From assembly GCF_027409185.1 (NCBI RefSeq), contig NC_084461.1, forward strand, positions 188,578,001 to 188,642,000: 64,000 nt of DNA, written 5' to 3'. Every line of letters begins with the position of its first letter. The first letter of the stretch is position 1. The notes under the pieces are model-generated. The model saw only the letters and a program-made list of their open reading frames with translations, was not told the DNA's origin and searched no databases. Shown piece by piece: positions 10,551 through 22,174 of this stretch. Position numbers and translations under genes: made by a program. This DNA comes from Cynocephalus volans. Taxonomy: Eukaryota > Chordata > Mammalia > Dermoptera > Cynocephalidae.

Positions 10551-11270
10551 CATCCAAAGATAATGCTGGGCATATTTCATTTGGTTATAAGATTGCTTTA
10601 TGGTGAACATTACTAATGCAGTATTTTTTTATGGCTTTTCTGTGTATAATCGTCGTAACCGGATTCATACCTTTATGATTTTCTTTTTCTGCTTTACTTT
10701 GCCACTTTTTTTATGATGCTCTGGATTCAGTCTCCCATACTATCTTTTTTTTTCCTTCCGAAGAGGGTTAATTAAGCTAACAAGAGCTGAGGGCACCCAG
10801 TCCAAATGAGGGCGCTCGGTCCAAATGCACATCTCTGTTTCTGGGGGAGGAAGGAGGTTGGCTGCTGGGACCACATAGTATGAGTTTCGAGGAAGAGATA
10901 AATGCAGTGGGAAGGAAGCAATAGGCAGGAAGATGGGCAGGCCAAACAAGAGAGGCCAGACTTTTCTAAGGAGTTTGGAGAAACTTCCGGGAAGGCTCAG
11001 TCTCTTGGCTCAGGGGAGCAAGATGGTGCTTGATGGAATGTTTTTCCCTGCTCAAAGTTTAGAAAAGAGCGTGGATGTGATTAAAATATTATAACCTTAT
11101 GATATTCTGAAGTGCATAAATTTTACATATCAGCTACAGAGAGTTTAGACATCCATTAGAGCCTCTGACAGCTTGACTTATCTAAATGTGCTATCATTTA
11201 ACAATGTGTCAAAATTCCTCTTTCTATAGATGACAGCAGTAAATAAGCTATCAGCCCTCGTGGCGGAATC
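10551..11270. promoter_or_regulatory. Two A+T-rich repeat-free blocks, possible enhancers
   Basis: 10555-10700 contains gtgtataatcgtcgtaacc and ggttataagattgctttatg. 11050-11240 contains gtgattaaaatattataacc and ctatcatttaacaatgtg. Both look like conserved non-coding DNA. Between them is G+C-richer unique sequence with one T run near 10744-10752. Confidence 0.3.
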
Positions 11271-12467
11271 CTAACTTTGGAAACTTCGCCGCCCTAATAG
11301 AATTGCTGCTGGAGTGGGGGGACGTGAGCAGACGGGCCTTGCATGGCCCAGGCCTGTGAGACGGGTTGGCATTAGGCGAGGGCTGTGGGATGGTGAAGGG
11401 GGGAACAGGAAGAAAGGGGTGCGGAGAGAAGGAGATTTCTAGTGGCAACTCTGTGACTAAGACCAAATAATCGTTCAGACCCCTGGACTCTCTTATAAGT
11501 CCAACTAATGGGTGACCCCATTCTATCTGCCTCTCCATTTCTTTAGAACCCACATTCTGTTGGCTTTTCTGCAGAAAGAGCTAGAAGCAGGTGTTGAGAA
11601 TTATTTAAAGAACCCAGCAGTCTTTTCTGGGCATCCCGAAATTCTGGTTTCTCGACTCAACAAAAATTGCCTCCCAGAGATGGGCTCTCTCTTTGAGTGG
11701 TAAAAGAAAAATGAACAACGTCTCATCCATCACCGATTTGGTGGTGGGGGTCTGGAAATTTCTTTTATTAATACCTGCATTCACTGTAGAAAATTGAGAA
11801 TCCACGGACAAGCCTAAAGAAGCAAATAAGCCTCTTGGTGGGTTATTTCAGATGAGCGTGGTGCTATTTTGACCAGAGTGAACAGCTTTTCTGATGGTGG
11901 TGGTGGTTTTTCTTTCTTTCTTTTTCCTTATTTATTTTTTTTTTTTTAACGCTCCTGTGAGGAAGAGAATTGTGTCTTCAAACTTGACATTCTGTTGTGG
12001 TAACCTTTCTTCCGGCAGATGGGATTTCAAATGTGAGCACCTTGGCTGGTGCTAAATTGGGTCCTGGATGATGGTGAATGGAGCTGCCCAGAAACTGTGG
12101 TTTTCTGTGCTGCTTTCTGAATTTCCGGCAGCTTCTCAGTGATCTAATTCAGAGGCTGGGCCTGGCAGAGGTTGCTCATGGGACGGGGACTAAGTGGTGG
12201 CCTGCCTTTGTTCCTGGCCTTGGGATTCAGGGTCTGATCTTCTGTTTGATTTTTCTCGGGGGGGGGGGTGCTCTTTATGACAATGACTTATTTGAGGGTG
12301 TCAGGCAAGGTAGAAATGGTTGGCAGTGGGGAAGGAGCACCAAGAGCTGTAGTCTGAGTGGCATTCCTGGGTAAATCATCCCACATCCCACCTCTCCTGT
12401 TTCTTAATCCATCAAATGACTGGCTTTGCCCACCTTGTCTGCTGTACTGGTTGTTGTAAAAGTGAAA
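11271..12467. other. Unique intron sequence with a pyrimidine/T run
   Basis: A cttt/T-rich run covers about 11908-11949. Otherwise no repeat family or exon is recognised. Confidence 0.45.
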
Positions 12468-12478
12468 GATGCTGACAT

Positions 12479-12654
12479 TTTTTTTTTTTAAATTTTATTT
12501 TGCCGATATACAATGTGGTTGATTATTATGGCCCATTACCAAAACCTCCCTTCCTTCTCCCTCTTCCCCCTCCCACCCAACAATGTCCTTTCTGTATGCT
12601 TGTCATGTCAACTTCAAGGAATTGTAATTGTTATGTCTTCTTCTCCCCCCCCGG

Positions 12655-12689
<35 letters not shown>

Positions 12690-12915
12690 TGTGTGTGTGT
12701 GAATTTATTTATTTATTTTTATCTCCCACCAATAAGTGAGAACATGTGGTATTTTTCTTTCTGTGCCTGACTTGTTTCACTTAATATAATTCTCTCAAGG
12801 TCCATCCATGTTGTTGCAAATGGCAGTATTTCATTCTTTTTTATAGCTGAGTAGTATTCCATTGTGTAGATATACCACATTTTCCGTATCCACTCATCCG
12901 ATGATGGTCATTTGG
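12479..12915 (-). mobile_element. Young 5'-truncated LINE-1 with target-site duplication
   Basis: Read on the minus strand, the insert begins in the L1 ORF2 C-terminus. The frame is intact and includes WYIYTMEYYSAIKKNEIL and TTWMDLERIILSET. It continues into a 3' UTR with a GT run and a G-rich tract and ends in a poly(A) tail, seen here as T at 12478-12490. The 11-bp duplication gatgctgacat is perfect on both sides (12468-12478 and 12916-12926). The intact codons and perfect duplication mark it as much younger than the other L1 pieces. Only about 430 bases were inserted, so it cannot move itself. Confidence 0.92.
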
Positions 12916-13164
12916 GATGCTGACATACTTTGTGGACTGGTTAAATGTGTTGTCTGCTAATGACCTTGGCCCTCCCGCCCCCTATGGTTGTGGTGGTGGT
13001 GGTGATGGGGCTATTGGCCTTTTAATCAAATTTTTTTGAGACAAGAAATTACGTCTAGGATGGAGTTACTTGGTTTCTAAGTCTCAATGATGTCTTCATA
13101 AAAATGGTTTGTAGTGCTTTGTAGGATATGGACAATATATTTCTATCATGCTTAGATCAAAATT

Positions 13165-13430
13165 CAAATTTCTTTCCCTGATTGATCCCACATGATCTGC
13201 CCCCCAGCCCCCGTTATCTCTCTGGCTTCCTCTCCAGCTGCTCTCCCCCACCTCACTCTGCTTCAGCCACAGTGGCCTTCTTTCTGTCCCTCAAATATGT
13301 TGAGCACTTTCTGACCTCAGGACCTTTGCACCTGCAGTTCTCTCTACCTGGGATTCTTTTCCTCCAGATCTTCCCATGGCTGGCTCCTTCATTTCGTGCA
13401 GTCTCAGCCCAAAAGTCATGGGCACTCAGC
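13165..13430 (+). repeat. L2 LINE 3' fragment
   Basis: The phrases cctcaggacctttgcacctg, gggattcttttcctccagat and ccatggctggctccttcat are the L2 3' region in sense. Confidence 0.85.
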
Positions 13431-13609
13431 CTCAAGAAGGCTAAAGAAGCTTCTACAATTCTTTCCTCCTTTAATATGGAAATGTGCTTCCATATCTCTA
13501 AGGACACTGCAGTGTTTCCCAGAGGGTTTTGACCTCAGAACCCTGTTGCAGTGTGTTGTCTCTCTAGACACTTTAGGCAATGTTGGTCTGCCATCAGAAA
13601 AGGCAAGTT

Positions 13610-13815
13610 TTTTTTCTGGAAACAGTTACATAATAATATACTTTAAGCTTTGTGAGCCGTACCATCTCTGTTGTAACCACTCTGCTCTGCTATTGTAATA
13701 TGAAAGTAGCCATTGACAATAAGAATGAATGGGCATTATTGTGTCCAATAAAACTTTATTTACAAAAATAGGCAGGGGGCTGGATTTATTCTGAAGGTCT
13801 AGCCTGGTCTACTGG
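13610..13815. mobile_element. Old non-autonomous DNA-transposon fragment
   Basis: Contains ccaataaaactttatttaca and aagctttgtgagccgtacca. A relative with the same order of phrases lies at 33730-33925. I take it for an old hAT-type element but cannot name the subfamily. Confidence 0.5.
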
Positions 13816-13984
13816 TCTATGTAATCGTTGTCATAGAGGGTATGGCATGGCCAGAGTCTTAACTTTTCATTAAGAGTATTAAGGTGAATCAAGTTCAGTT
13901 ACAGAAATGTGTTCTTTACCCTTTCTTTTACCCTTTTCCCTCAGGATGAAAGAAAGGAGGGCCAGGACAGTGAGGGGGCCCCAG

Positions 13985-14212
13985 CCTGGCATCACATCCT
14001 AGCTCTATCATCTACCAGCTGTGTGACCTTGAATGAGTCACTTAACCTCTCTGAATTTTAACTTTCCTTGTCTTTTAATGTGACTAATAATAGTCTCCAC
14101 CTTCTAGGCTGTTCGGGAAGATTAAAACCACTTTGAACATGAAAATGTTTAGCACAGTGTGGGGCACACAGTCAAGGCTCTGTAAGTGCCTTACTTATTA
14201 TTATTGTTGGCA
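13985..14212 (-). repeat. MIR SINE
   Basis: Antisense MIR: accagctgtgtgaccttgaa, then agtcacttaacctctctgaa, ending in the gtaagtgccttacttattat arm. Confidence 0.9.
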
Positions 14213-15370
14213 TTCTTAGAGAGTGAGAGAGGGAGGAGAAAACCAAATAAACAGCAGCTGCTGGAACTTGCTGGCCTTGCAGGCTGTTTCAGAGAATCCT
14301 AGGCAAGTTTTCTCTTCTCTCTTACTCCATTGGGGGTTTACTATATTAATATATTTCTAATATTATATGTAACATTTTATGTTTTTGGAGCTCTGGCCAC
14401 AGAAATTGCAGACAGGGAGCTATGTCTGGCCCGTGGATATGTCTGTCTAGATTAGTGCAGTATTTAAAAATACTTTTGCATAAGTTGTCAGCATTTAAAA
14501 CACAGGAGACTTTACCTAAAAAATCCAGAGGTCCAGTGTCTCTTACAAAAGAAGCTCTGGCCACACTGGGCTGGTCCCGCAGAGAAGGGGACCAGGGACT
14601 TGGGAAGGGCATTCTAAGCAGAGGGAACAGCCAGTGCAAAGACCCCATCTAAAGGGTCTGCAGTGGGTCAGGCCAGCTGTAGGGGTCCCAAGGAGGGTCA
14701 TACTGCTCTGTAGCTGTCAAGGCCACTGGCTACTTCTCTCCAAGTACCTAGTGTCAGAAGAGGCTGCATTTCCATAAAGAACGAAAGATCCGTACCCATC
14801 CCATGAAGATGCATGATTAGGAGGTCACTGGATCTGCTTTTCCCCCAGTAGCTCTGCCACCTCCACAGTGGGCCTGTAGCTGCCCCCTTCTTTCCTGGAC
14901 CCCTCCCTATCTGTCTCCTCTACCCCCGCCTCGCTTATCCTTCAGTTCAACCAAATGAAACAGCAGTTCCAGGATACGCATTTGTCATTTAAAAGAAAGA
15001 TAGAAAGAAGAAAAATCAATCCTTCAGCCTCTTTGGCCTGAGCTGGTCATCTGCCCAAGACGCCTGGAGCCCAACAGTGCTTAAGACTCTGCGAGCTGCC
15101 GTCGCTCAAACTGGACAGGGTAAATTGCTCCCCGGGAACTATTACAGTTGATTGACTTGTCCAGCCGACTGTGTGGAGTGTGGGTGCTGCAGATGGGGAG
15201 ACCACAAGGGTCACCAGGGCCACTCGGTCTGAGGCAGATTTCCCTGAGTAGGGAGGTCACTCAGAGGCCACGTGCTGGGGACACCTACTTGTGGGGCTAT
15301 CGTTGTTATGAGGGCCCATGGGTCTGGGTATCCAAGGGGGTATGGTATAGGCTGCACCTTCGCTCCTCCA
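14213..15370. other. Mostly unique intron, one L2 remnant
   Basis: A minus-strand L2 remnant is visible at about 14600-14650 (gggcattctaagcagaggga). The rest has no recognised repeat or exon. Confidence 0.45.
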
Positions 15371-15374
15371 AAGA

Positions 15375-15610
15375 CATTTAGCATGGTCTCTGGAGCCAGG
15401 CAGCCTGGGCTCAAGTCCCAGCTGTGCCACTTACCAGCTGTGTGACCTTGGATGAATCACTTACCCTCTCTGAACCTCAGTTTTGTCATATGTAAAATGG
15501 GGATAATAATAACCTCCTTAAGGGTGGTTGTGAGGATAGGCAAGTCAATTCATACAAAGTACTGAGATCCTGCCCAGCACATAGAAATGCTATATAATGT
15601 TAAAATTAAT
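15375..15610 (-). repeat. MIR SINE, near full length
   Basis: Runs from gagccaggcagcctgggctc through ttaccagctgtgtgacctt to cctgcccagcacatagaaat. A run of taat repeats extends it to about 15760. Confidence 0.9.
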
Positions 15611-15899
15611 AATAATATCTATTAATAAAATTAATAATATTTATCCTTCACTCCAGAAATGTATATTCACCACTTATGGTACAATTAATAAGTACAATTG
15701 ATAATGATATAAAGAATAACAGCAATGTTAAATAACATAAATATGAAAACTAATAATTGTATATTGACAGTATCATAGTGAACAAGGAAGGCAAGGTGCC
15801 CACTGTCACTGAGCCCACAGACAATGGGAATTGTGACGCACGTGTCCTTGGACAGACGGCTATGCAGTCAAATGCTGGGAATAGATTCTGAGACAACAT

Positions 15900-16130
15900 G
15901 TGGCAAAAGACTTCCTGGGTCTGGGCCTCAGGGGAGGCTTCCTGGAAGAAGTGGCCCTTCAGTGAGAATTCAAGGATGAGGTCAGGGAAAAGCATCCCAG
16001 GAGAGGGAACAGCATGTGCTAAGACCCTGAGGTGGGTGGAAGAACTGTGCATAGGAGGAACTGAAGGAAGCAGTGAGGCCAGGTGGCAGATTCTGAGCAG
16101 GCTGTTGGACCCACCTCCACCCTCACTCTT
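15900..16130 (-). repeat. L2 LINE fragment
   Basis: aggagagggaacagcatgtg and ctaagaccctgaggtgggtg are the antisense of the L2 3' region. Confidence 0.75.
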
Positions 16131-16329
16131 GCCATCTGTCAGCTGGGAGTAAGAATGGAAGACAAAATTGACGTTGCGTGCATGGCTCCAAGTGAACGCT
16201 CTCTCAACAGGCACTCTGTAAACTGAAACGCTGTAACAGCCTTGGATACTGGTTTTATTTTTTAACAAGATGTTCAGCTCACTTCTTCATCCGTTGGAAA
16301 ATGCCTTTTCCCCCACTCCCATTTCTATC

Positions 16330-16480
16330 TTGTGACTATGCAGAGGGCGGCCACTATCAAATCCCAGCTTTGCTCCTTCCTAGCTACGTGTCCTTAGGCA
16401 GCCTTGGTTTTCTTGCTGAGGCTTGGTTTTCTTTTCTGGAAGATTGGTGTAGTAATGCTACCTCCTGACGGTGGCCATGA
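16330..16480 (-). repeat. MIR SINE, degraded
   Basis: Weak antisense MIR: caaatcccagctttgctcct and tagctacgtgtccttaggca. The flanks at 16131-16330 and 16480-16930 are unique. Confidence 0.55.
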
Positions 16481-16929
16481 AGATACGTCTTGCAGATCTC
16501 CAACTCCAGGGACTGTGCCTGGCCCCAGATACTGTGCCCAGAAGTCCACCCCACAGCTTCTCCTGCCAGGGGCTGACTGCAGCAGGGATTTTGCAGGAGA
16601 TCCATTCCTGGCGCCCACAGGACTCCTCTGCCAGCTCCACAGTAATCTAGGAGCTTTCACCAAACAACCCACCTTGCTTCCTTTCTTCCTTCTCTCCTTC
16701 ACACTGGCTCCCTTCAGCGGGTGCAGGCGTTGACCCTGATAAATCTCTTTGCCATATAATCCCACCTTTGTGTCTGCGTTTCAGAACGCCATGCTCTCTC
16801 ACAGGAAAGATGAAATGAGATTCCATTGTCGACATAAGGCTCCCAATGCATAGGAAATGCTCAGTCAAGGTCCCATTGGGAGGCTGGGGAGCTCTGCCTC
16901 CCAGATTGCCTCTTCCTGGTTGCCTGTCC

Positions 16930-17312
16930 TACTTGGTCCATAGGACCTTGGTGATTAGGTCCCCCTCCCATTACACCCCCATTATCTCTCCCTCTCATCC
17001 CTGCTACTCTCCCCCTCTTTATTCAAGCCACTCACTGTTCCTCAAACACGCCAAGCACATTCCACCCTCAGGGCCTTTGCACTTATGGTTCCCAGACATC
17101 TCCATAGCTCCCTCCTGCAGTGCATTCAGTCACTGCGTAAATATCACCTCTTCAGAGAGGCCCTTCCTGACCTCTCTTTCCCAAATAGCCTCCCCCATCT
17201 CCCTACCCTGCTTTATCTGATATGCTAATGTCTATTTATTTGTTCATCTGTTTACCGGCTGGGGAGAGCAGGGACATAATAAGTGCTCAATAAATATTTG
17301 AACAATGGAGGG
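16930..17312 (+). repeat. L2 LINE 3' end
   Basis: Sense L2 from ccctcagggcctttgcactt through cttcagagaggcccttcctg to the terminal agtgctcaataaatatttga. Confidence 0.9.
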
Positions 17313-17499
17313 GTTGAATGCCACTGAGCTTCACCTTGGGGGGCATCCCTAGAGGACCCATCTCCTCCCAGACCCCCAGCTGCTTCACCCATCACTGGCT
17401 CTTGAACGTTGCACGCCCCATGCCTGGGAATTGAGCATGGGCCTGCCTCCGGCCTGTGGCAAATGAGGGTTTATCTTTAGCTCAATCTCGCTTTAGAAA

Positions 17500-17620
17500 C
17501 TGGTGACCCCAATTCCAGCCTGGGAGGTGGCTCCCATCCTAATTAATAAATCCATTAATTAATTGCCAGCAGGCTGCGGTCCATTAGCGATGCTTTGGTG
17601 GCCTCAGTCACATAAAGCTC
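17500..17620. promoter_or_regulatory. Homeodomain-motif-rich islet
   Basis: Within 17540-17565 lie two close taattaat stretches separated by aaatcc, followed by ccattagcgatg. TAATTA is the shared core of many homeodomain proteins. No repeat covers it. Confidence 0.4.
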
Positions 17621-17839
17621 AAAGCAGGTCCCTGCAGCCTGTGGGATGGCTGCTGTGGGAGATACAAGACAACCAGTTAATGTTTTCAGACCAGTTGATG
17701 TTCTTATCTCAGAGCCTGGTTCACGGGCCCACCTAATCAGCCCAGGAGGCATTGGAAAGGAGGCAGGGTCTCTGGACAGTGATTCCAGGGTTGAGGGGCC
17801 TTCCTTCTCTTCATCCCCTGGGACCCCTCATTTATAACC

Positions 17840-18060
17840 AGGCAGGAGACTAGGATCTCAATCCCACTTTTCCTTGTGGCTGAGGGACCCTCTGTGGGCC
17901 TCAGTTTTTCTTTCTAAAATGAATCTTCCCTGGGTTGTCGAGACAGGTCGTTCATTCATTTGATGAACATCTTTCAGCCCTTGTATGTGTGAGGTGCTGC
18001 TTGAGGTGTTAGAAGTAAAGCCAGTGAACAAAACGGGCCAAGTCCCTGCCCTCACAAAGC
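17840..18060 (-). repeat. MIR remnant and L2 fragment
   Basis: A worn antisense MIR arm (gggcctcagtttttctttct) lies at 17850-17925. It is followed at 17945-18060 by antisense L2 (agtgaacaaaacgggccaag, then tccctgccctcacaaagctt). Confidence 0.7.
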
Positions 18061-18239
18061 TTCTACTTTATAATTGTTTAGAGATAGAAATACTTTTCTT
18101 CAAAGGTTGTAAGAAGTAAAGAGTCACAACCTAATTTAGACACTTGGCCTAGGGATAGGCAAGTTATAGGCTTTTCTTAAGTGGTGACTATTATTAATTA
18201 TTCCTTATTAACAATTATTATTATCATCAGTAAAATGTG

Positions 18240-18780
18240 AGGGCATTTCCTGTTGAATTCAGTTAACTTAGGAGCAGCACCTGAAATGATGTGGATTTGA
18301 TAAGGCAAAGCATGGAAAGCCCTTAGCATGCAGTCTGGCACAAGGTCATTCCCCAATAACCATGAAAGCGGCTATTATTATCTTGGTTATTATTCTTATT
18401 GTCGAAGTCATTTAACTACTGGGCCTTACTGGTCAGCTCCAAGATGCCCAAATCTGGGTGGAGCCTAGAGATTTGTTTGCAGCACTGGCTGCTCAGGTAT
18501 CAGATGAGAGAAGCTCACCTGAACCCCAGCAGGTGCAGGGAGCTGCACTGTATCCCACAAGCACAGGAATCTAAACCGAGCCTTCCTTAGTGAGTGCCAG
18601 AGTCTCTCAGCCCAACCCACCTAGAGCCAGCGGCCAGCAGCCAGGCTCCTCGCTGAGAAACACCAGACAGGAAGTCAGACCTTTCCGAATGCCACTCGGT
18701 TGGCCTTAGCGAGGCTAGGCCTGGCTTGTGCAGGCATTGGAGGGCCACAGGAAAGCTCTTGGAGAGGCCCATGCAGGCCT
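18240..18780. other. Mostly unique intron
   Basis: A worn MIR arm may lie at about 18300-18390. Otherwise nothing is recognised. Confidence 0.4.
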
Positions 18781-18784
18781 GGGA

Positions 18785-19010
18785 TTTCTTTAATAGCTCT
18801 TAAACCTTTATTGTATTTCAGACAGTATTCAAAGCCCTTTACAAATATTATCTTGTTTACTTTTCATAGTAACTCTACAAAGGGAAAACTATTACTATCC
18901 CCATGTTATGGCTGAGCAGACTGAGGCACAGAAGGTTCAGTCCAAGGATGCATTGCCAGCAAGTGGCAGAATCTGGCGCAAGCCCAGGACTTATGTCTGT
19001 TGGTCACCCG
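18785..19010 (+). repeat. MIR SINE
   Basis: Sense MIR: caaagccctttacaaatatt, tgagcagactgaggcacaga and ccagcaagtggcagaatctg. Confidence 0.85.
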
Positions 19011-19329
19011 TGTCCCACTGTTAGCCAGAGGTGCTCCTCCCAGGGCCGATATCCTCACTCTTTGTCCCTTTCTCAGGTGTTCCCCCATCTGCAGTCACTG
19101 TGCTTGTATGTTTCCCTTTATTTTCTATTTTAAAAACCTCTTAAAGCACCTGGCCACTGTCAACTCATAGAAATGATTTTGCATCCAAAACCCTGAGAGG
19201 CATGGGCTGGGGGTGGAGGTTTATTAATAATGTGAGAAAAATTCCCATCTCCCTGCTGGAAAACAAGCACCCCTGGCCATCCATCCCTGGCCTGCCCACC
19301 GGCTCCGGGGTTGCGTGGCGTGCCTTGTC

Positions 19330-19480
19330 GTTGGGCCTACGTTCTGCAAGATGGAATTTTCGGCCTGGGCTGATAATAAGCAGGTATTGATTGCTGCCAT
19401 GGTCATTATCAAGATTTATTTAGTCAATATGTCCTCCCCAGTCAATAAATCGTGTCGTTGATAAAGAAGGAAGGAGATAG
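19330..19480. promoter_or_regulatory. Candidate ONECUT/CUX-type enhancer islet
   Basis: In about 100 bases: gctgataataag, ggtattgattgctg (19383-19396, a close match to the ONECUT consensus), ggtcattatcaag, gtcaataaatcg and gttgataaag. No repeat covers it. Binding is inference. Confidence 0.4.
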
Positions 19481-19775
19481 ACTTGTAGGCTTTATTAAAA
19501 AAGTTTTTTAGATTTTCTTTTTTAACAGCAGAGTCCAGCCCCCCTTTCTATGGCCATATCAGCCACACTCCACATTTTGTATTTGGCTTTAGAAGCTCTT
19601 TCCTTTCATGTCAGAACTTCCCCTTGTTGCTCTGATCTCGGGGAGCAAAGACCTGGGGCCAGGGCTGAGACTGGGGAATGGCCCCTGGGCCTCAAATGTC
19701 TCCTTACTTTTCTGTAGTCCCCTCCCGAACAGGGCTGGGTGTCTCCTCCCTGCCTTGTCATCACCCCATTCTCTC
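19481..19775. other. Unique intron
   Basis: No repeat family is recognised between the enhancer-like islet and the following MIR. Nothing suggests a gene. Confidence 0.4.
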
Positions 19776-19925
19776 ATTTAATCCTCACAACAACCCACTG
19801 GGACAGGTACTAGTATAACCCCATTTTGCAAATGAGGAAACTGAAGTCCAGGGAGGTCCATTCACTAACCCAAGGTCACACAGGACTTGAACCCAGATAT
19901 TCTGGCCAGAGTCTTTGCTCTGAAG
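19776..19925 (+). repeat. MIR SINE
   Basis: cattttgcaaatgaggaaac, acccaaggtcacacaggact and ttgaacccagatattctggc in MIR order. Confidence 0.9.
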
Positions 19926-20335
19926 CTGGCATTCATTCAGCAAATAGTAAATATTTATCAAGCATGTGCTATAGGCCCAGCACAGTGCCAGGTGCTGGAC
20001 ATAGAGGAGAAGGTAAACAAATAAATGTGTAATTACAGAAATAGAACAGAGGAAAGCAATGACCAGAGTGCTGAAATCCAGGTGCAGATGGTACCTGTTT
20101 ATGCAGGGTGGTTATGAAGGGCCCCACTGAGTAGGTGATATTTAGCTGTGAGACCTGAATGATGAGAAGGAGCCAGTCAGGCAAAGTTCAGGTAGAAGAG
20201 AGTTCATAGCTACAGGAACAGTCTGTGCAAAGGCCCTAAGGTGGGAATCAGCTTGGCACATCAAGGAAGTGAAGGGAGGCCAGTGTGGCTGGGGAAGATA
20301 GGCAAGGGCAGGGGGAGGTGATGCTGGGCCAGGGG
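19926..20335 (-). repeat. L2 LINE 3' region
   Basis: Antisense L2 in order: attcattcagcaaatagtaa, aggcccagcacagtgccagg, tgatgagaaggagccagtca, aggccctaaggtgggaatca and aggccagtgtggctggggaa. Confidence 0.88.
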
Positions 20336-20589
20336 CTCCCTGGTTTCAGTGTTCACTGCGGTGCCTAACCTCTGCATGGTGCTCAAAGCCTGTCAGAAGT
20401 GGTCCCACCTATGCTGTTGGACCACCTTCCATTCTGCAGTGGAGGAAATTGAGGCACAGAGTATATAAAAGAGATGAGACTTGCATTCCCTTTCCCAAGA
20501 AGGCAGGGCAAGGAAACCCCTACCCCACATCCTCCTCCCCTGCTCAGCCACATTTCTAGAACATCTGGCTCACACTTGATCTCCATTTC

Positions 20590-21365
20590 TATATCTCCCC
20601 CACCACTCTCCCTACAAAGCTTCCCTCCTTGGCCTCCTGATGCTACATTCTCTTCATTTTCCTCCTCCCTCCTGCCACCATTTCTCTGTTTCTTTTCAGG
20701 TCCATTCTCCTGTGTCCAGCCTCTAAATTTGCCCGTCCCTCTGAGGTCCATCTCTTCTCCCTCTGTCCCCTCACACTGCGTGACCTCATCTGTATCACAA
20801 CACCACTGCCTCCAAGCTTTCCATGCTCTGCCTCTGGGCTCCAAACCTATCTACTCAACAGCCTTCTTGACATTTCTTTCTTCCTTTCTTTCTTTCAGCC
20901 TTTTTATTGTCATTTCTTGAATATCTGTCTCAAAGATGTCTCCAGCTCAAAATGTACAAACCTTAACTCTCTTCACCTGGTCTCTATCTTAGGGATGCTT
21001 CATTGAGGTCTGCAGGACAGAAATCTGGGAGCTGCCCTGACTACCTCCCTCTTCATCATGCCCCTCACATCCAATCTATCACTAAATCCTGGGGATTTTA
21101 TTTTCTAGATATCTCCTGATCCCATCCCCTACTTTCATCTCCACCATTGGCACTTGGACCCATGTCTCATCACCTGTCTCCTGGACATTGGTCTCCCAGT
21201 TTGTCTTCCCGTCTTGACTCTGGCCTCCCCCACCCTGTTGACAGACAGTAGCTAGTGAGCTTATTAAAAACCTGTTAAGAACCATTTCCAGTGGCTCCCC
21301 ATTGCCTTTAAGGACAAAAGCCCCACATGACCTTCTAGGCTCAGCATGGAATGGCCACTGCCCTC
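20590..21365 (+). repeat. L2 LINE fragment, interrupted at its 3' side
   Basis: 21060-21365 is clear L2 sense sequence (catccaatctatcactaaat, catttccagtggctccccat, then aggctcagcatggaatgg). It stops at an L1 insertion and the L2 text resumes at about 22175. The pyrimidine-rich part before 20940 is less certain. Confidence 0.75.
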
Positions 21366-22170
21366 TGTTCTTGGTTTATAGTATTGTTCAAATCTTCTGT
21401 CTTTTTGTTGATCGTCTGTCTGGTTGTTCTGTCCATGATTGAAAATGGGGTATGAAGTCTCCAACTATTATTGTTGAATTGTGTGTTTCTCCCTTCATTT
21501 CTGTCAGTTTTTGCTTCATGTATTTTGGTGCTCTGTTATGAGGTGCATATATGTTTTTAATTATTATATTTTCCTGATGGATTGACCTTTTTATCATTAT
21601 CAAATGTTCCCCTTTCTCTAGTAACATTTATTTTTGTTTTAAAGTCTTTTTTGCCTGATATTTATATAGGTGCTTCCATTTTGTTATGGTTGCTGTTTGC
21701 ATGGTAATATCTTTTTCTGTCCTTTGACTTTCAATCTGTTTCCTTCTTGAATCTAAAATGTGTCTTCAGTAGACAACACATGGTTAGATCATGTTTTTTC
21801 ACCCAGTCTGAAAACCTCTGCCCTTTGGTTGGATTGTTTAGTCCATTCACATTTAATGCTATTATTGATATAGTAGGATTAATGTCTGCCATTTTGCTTT
21901 TTGTTTTCTGTATGTCTCATGTCTTTTTTGTTCCTCTATTCCTCTTTCACTGCTTTCATTTGCATTGAGTGAGTATTTTCTAACATAATGTTTTATTTCA
22001 TTAGTGGTTTTTTCTACTATATTTTTTGAGATTTTTTTTTATAGTGGTTGCTCTAGGGTTTACCATATATATATACATCTTAACTTATCAGAACCAAGTG
22101 AAGATTTATATTAGCTTAATTCCAGTATGTTCTCTGTTCTTGATCTTGAGCTACATTCCCTGTGCCCTTT
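21366..22170 (-). mobile_element. L1 ORF2 fragment inserted in L2
   Basis: The minus-strand frame at 21388-21627 reads as the L1 ORF2 endonuclease domain: NIYAPHNRAPKYMKQKL followed by IIVGDFIPHFQSW, where intact L1 has a GDFN motif. Upstream codons continue to about 22150 with stops and frameshifts. Both the 5' end and the remaining 3' part are missing, so it is an internal, inactive piece. Confidence 0.85.
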
Positions 22171-22174
22171 ATAT

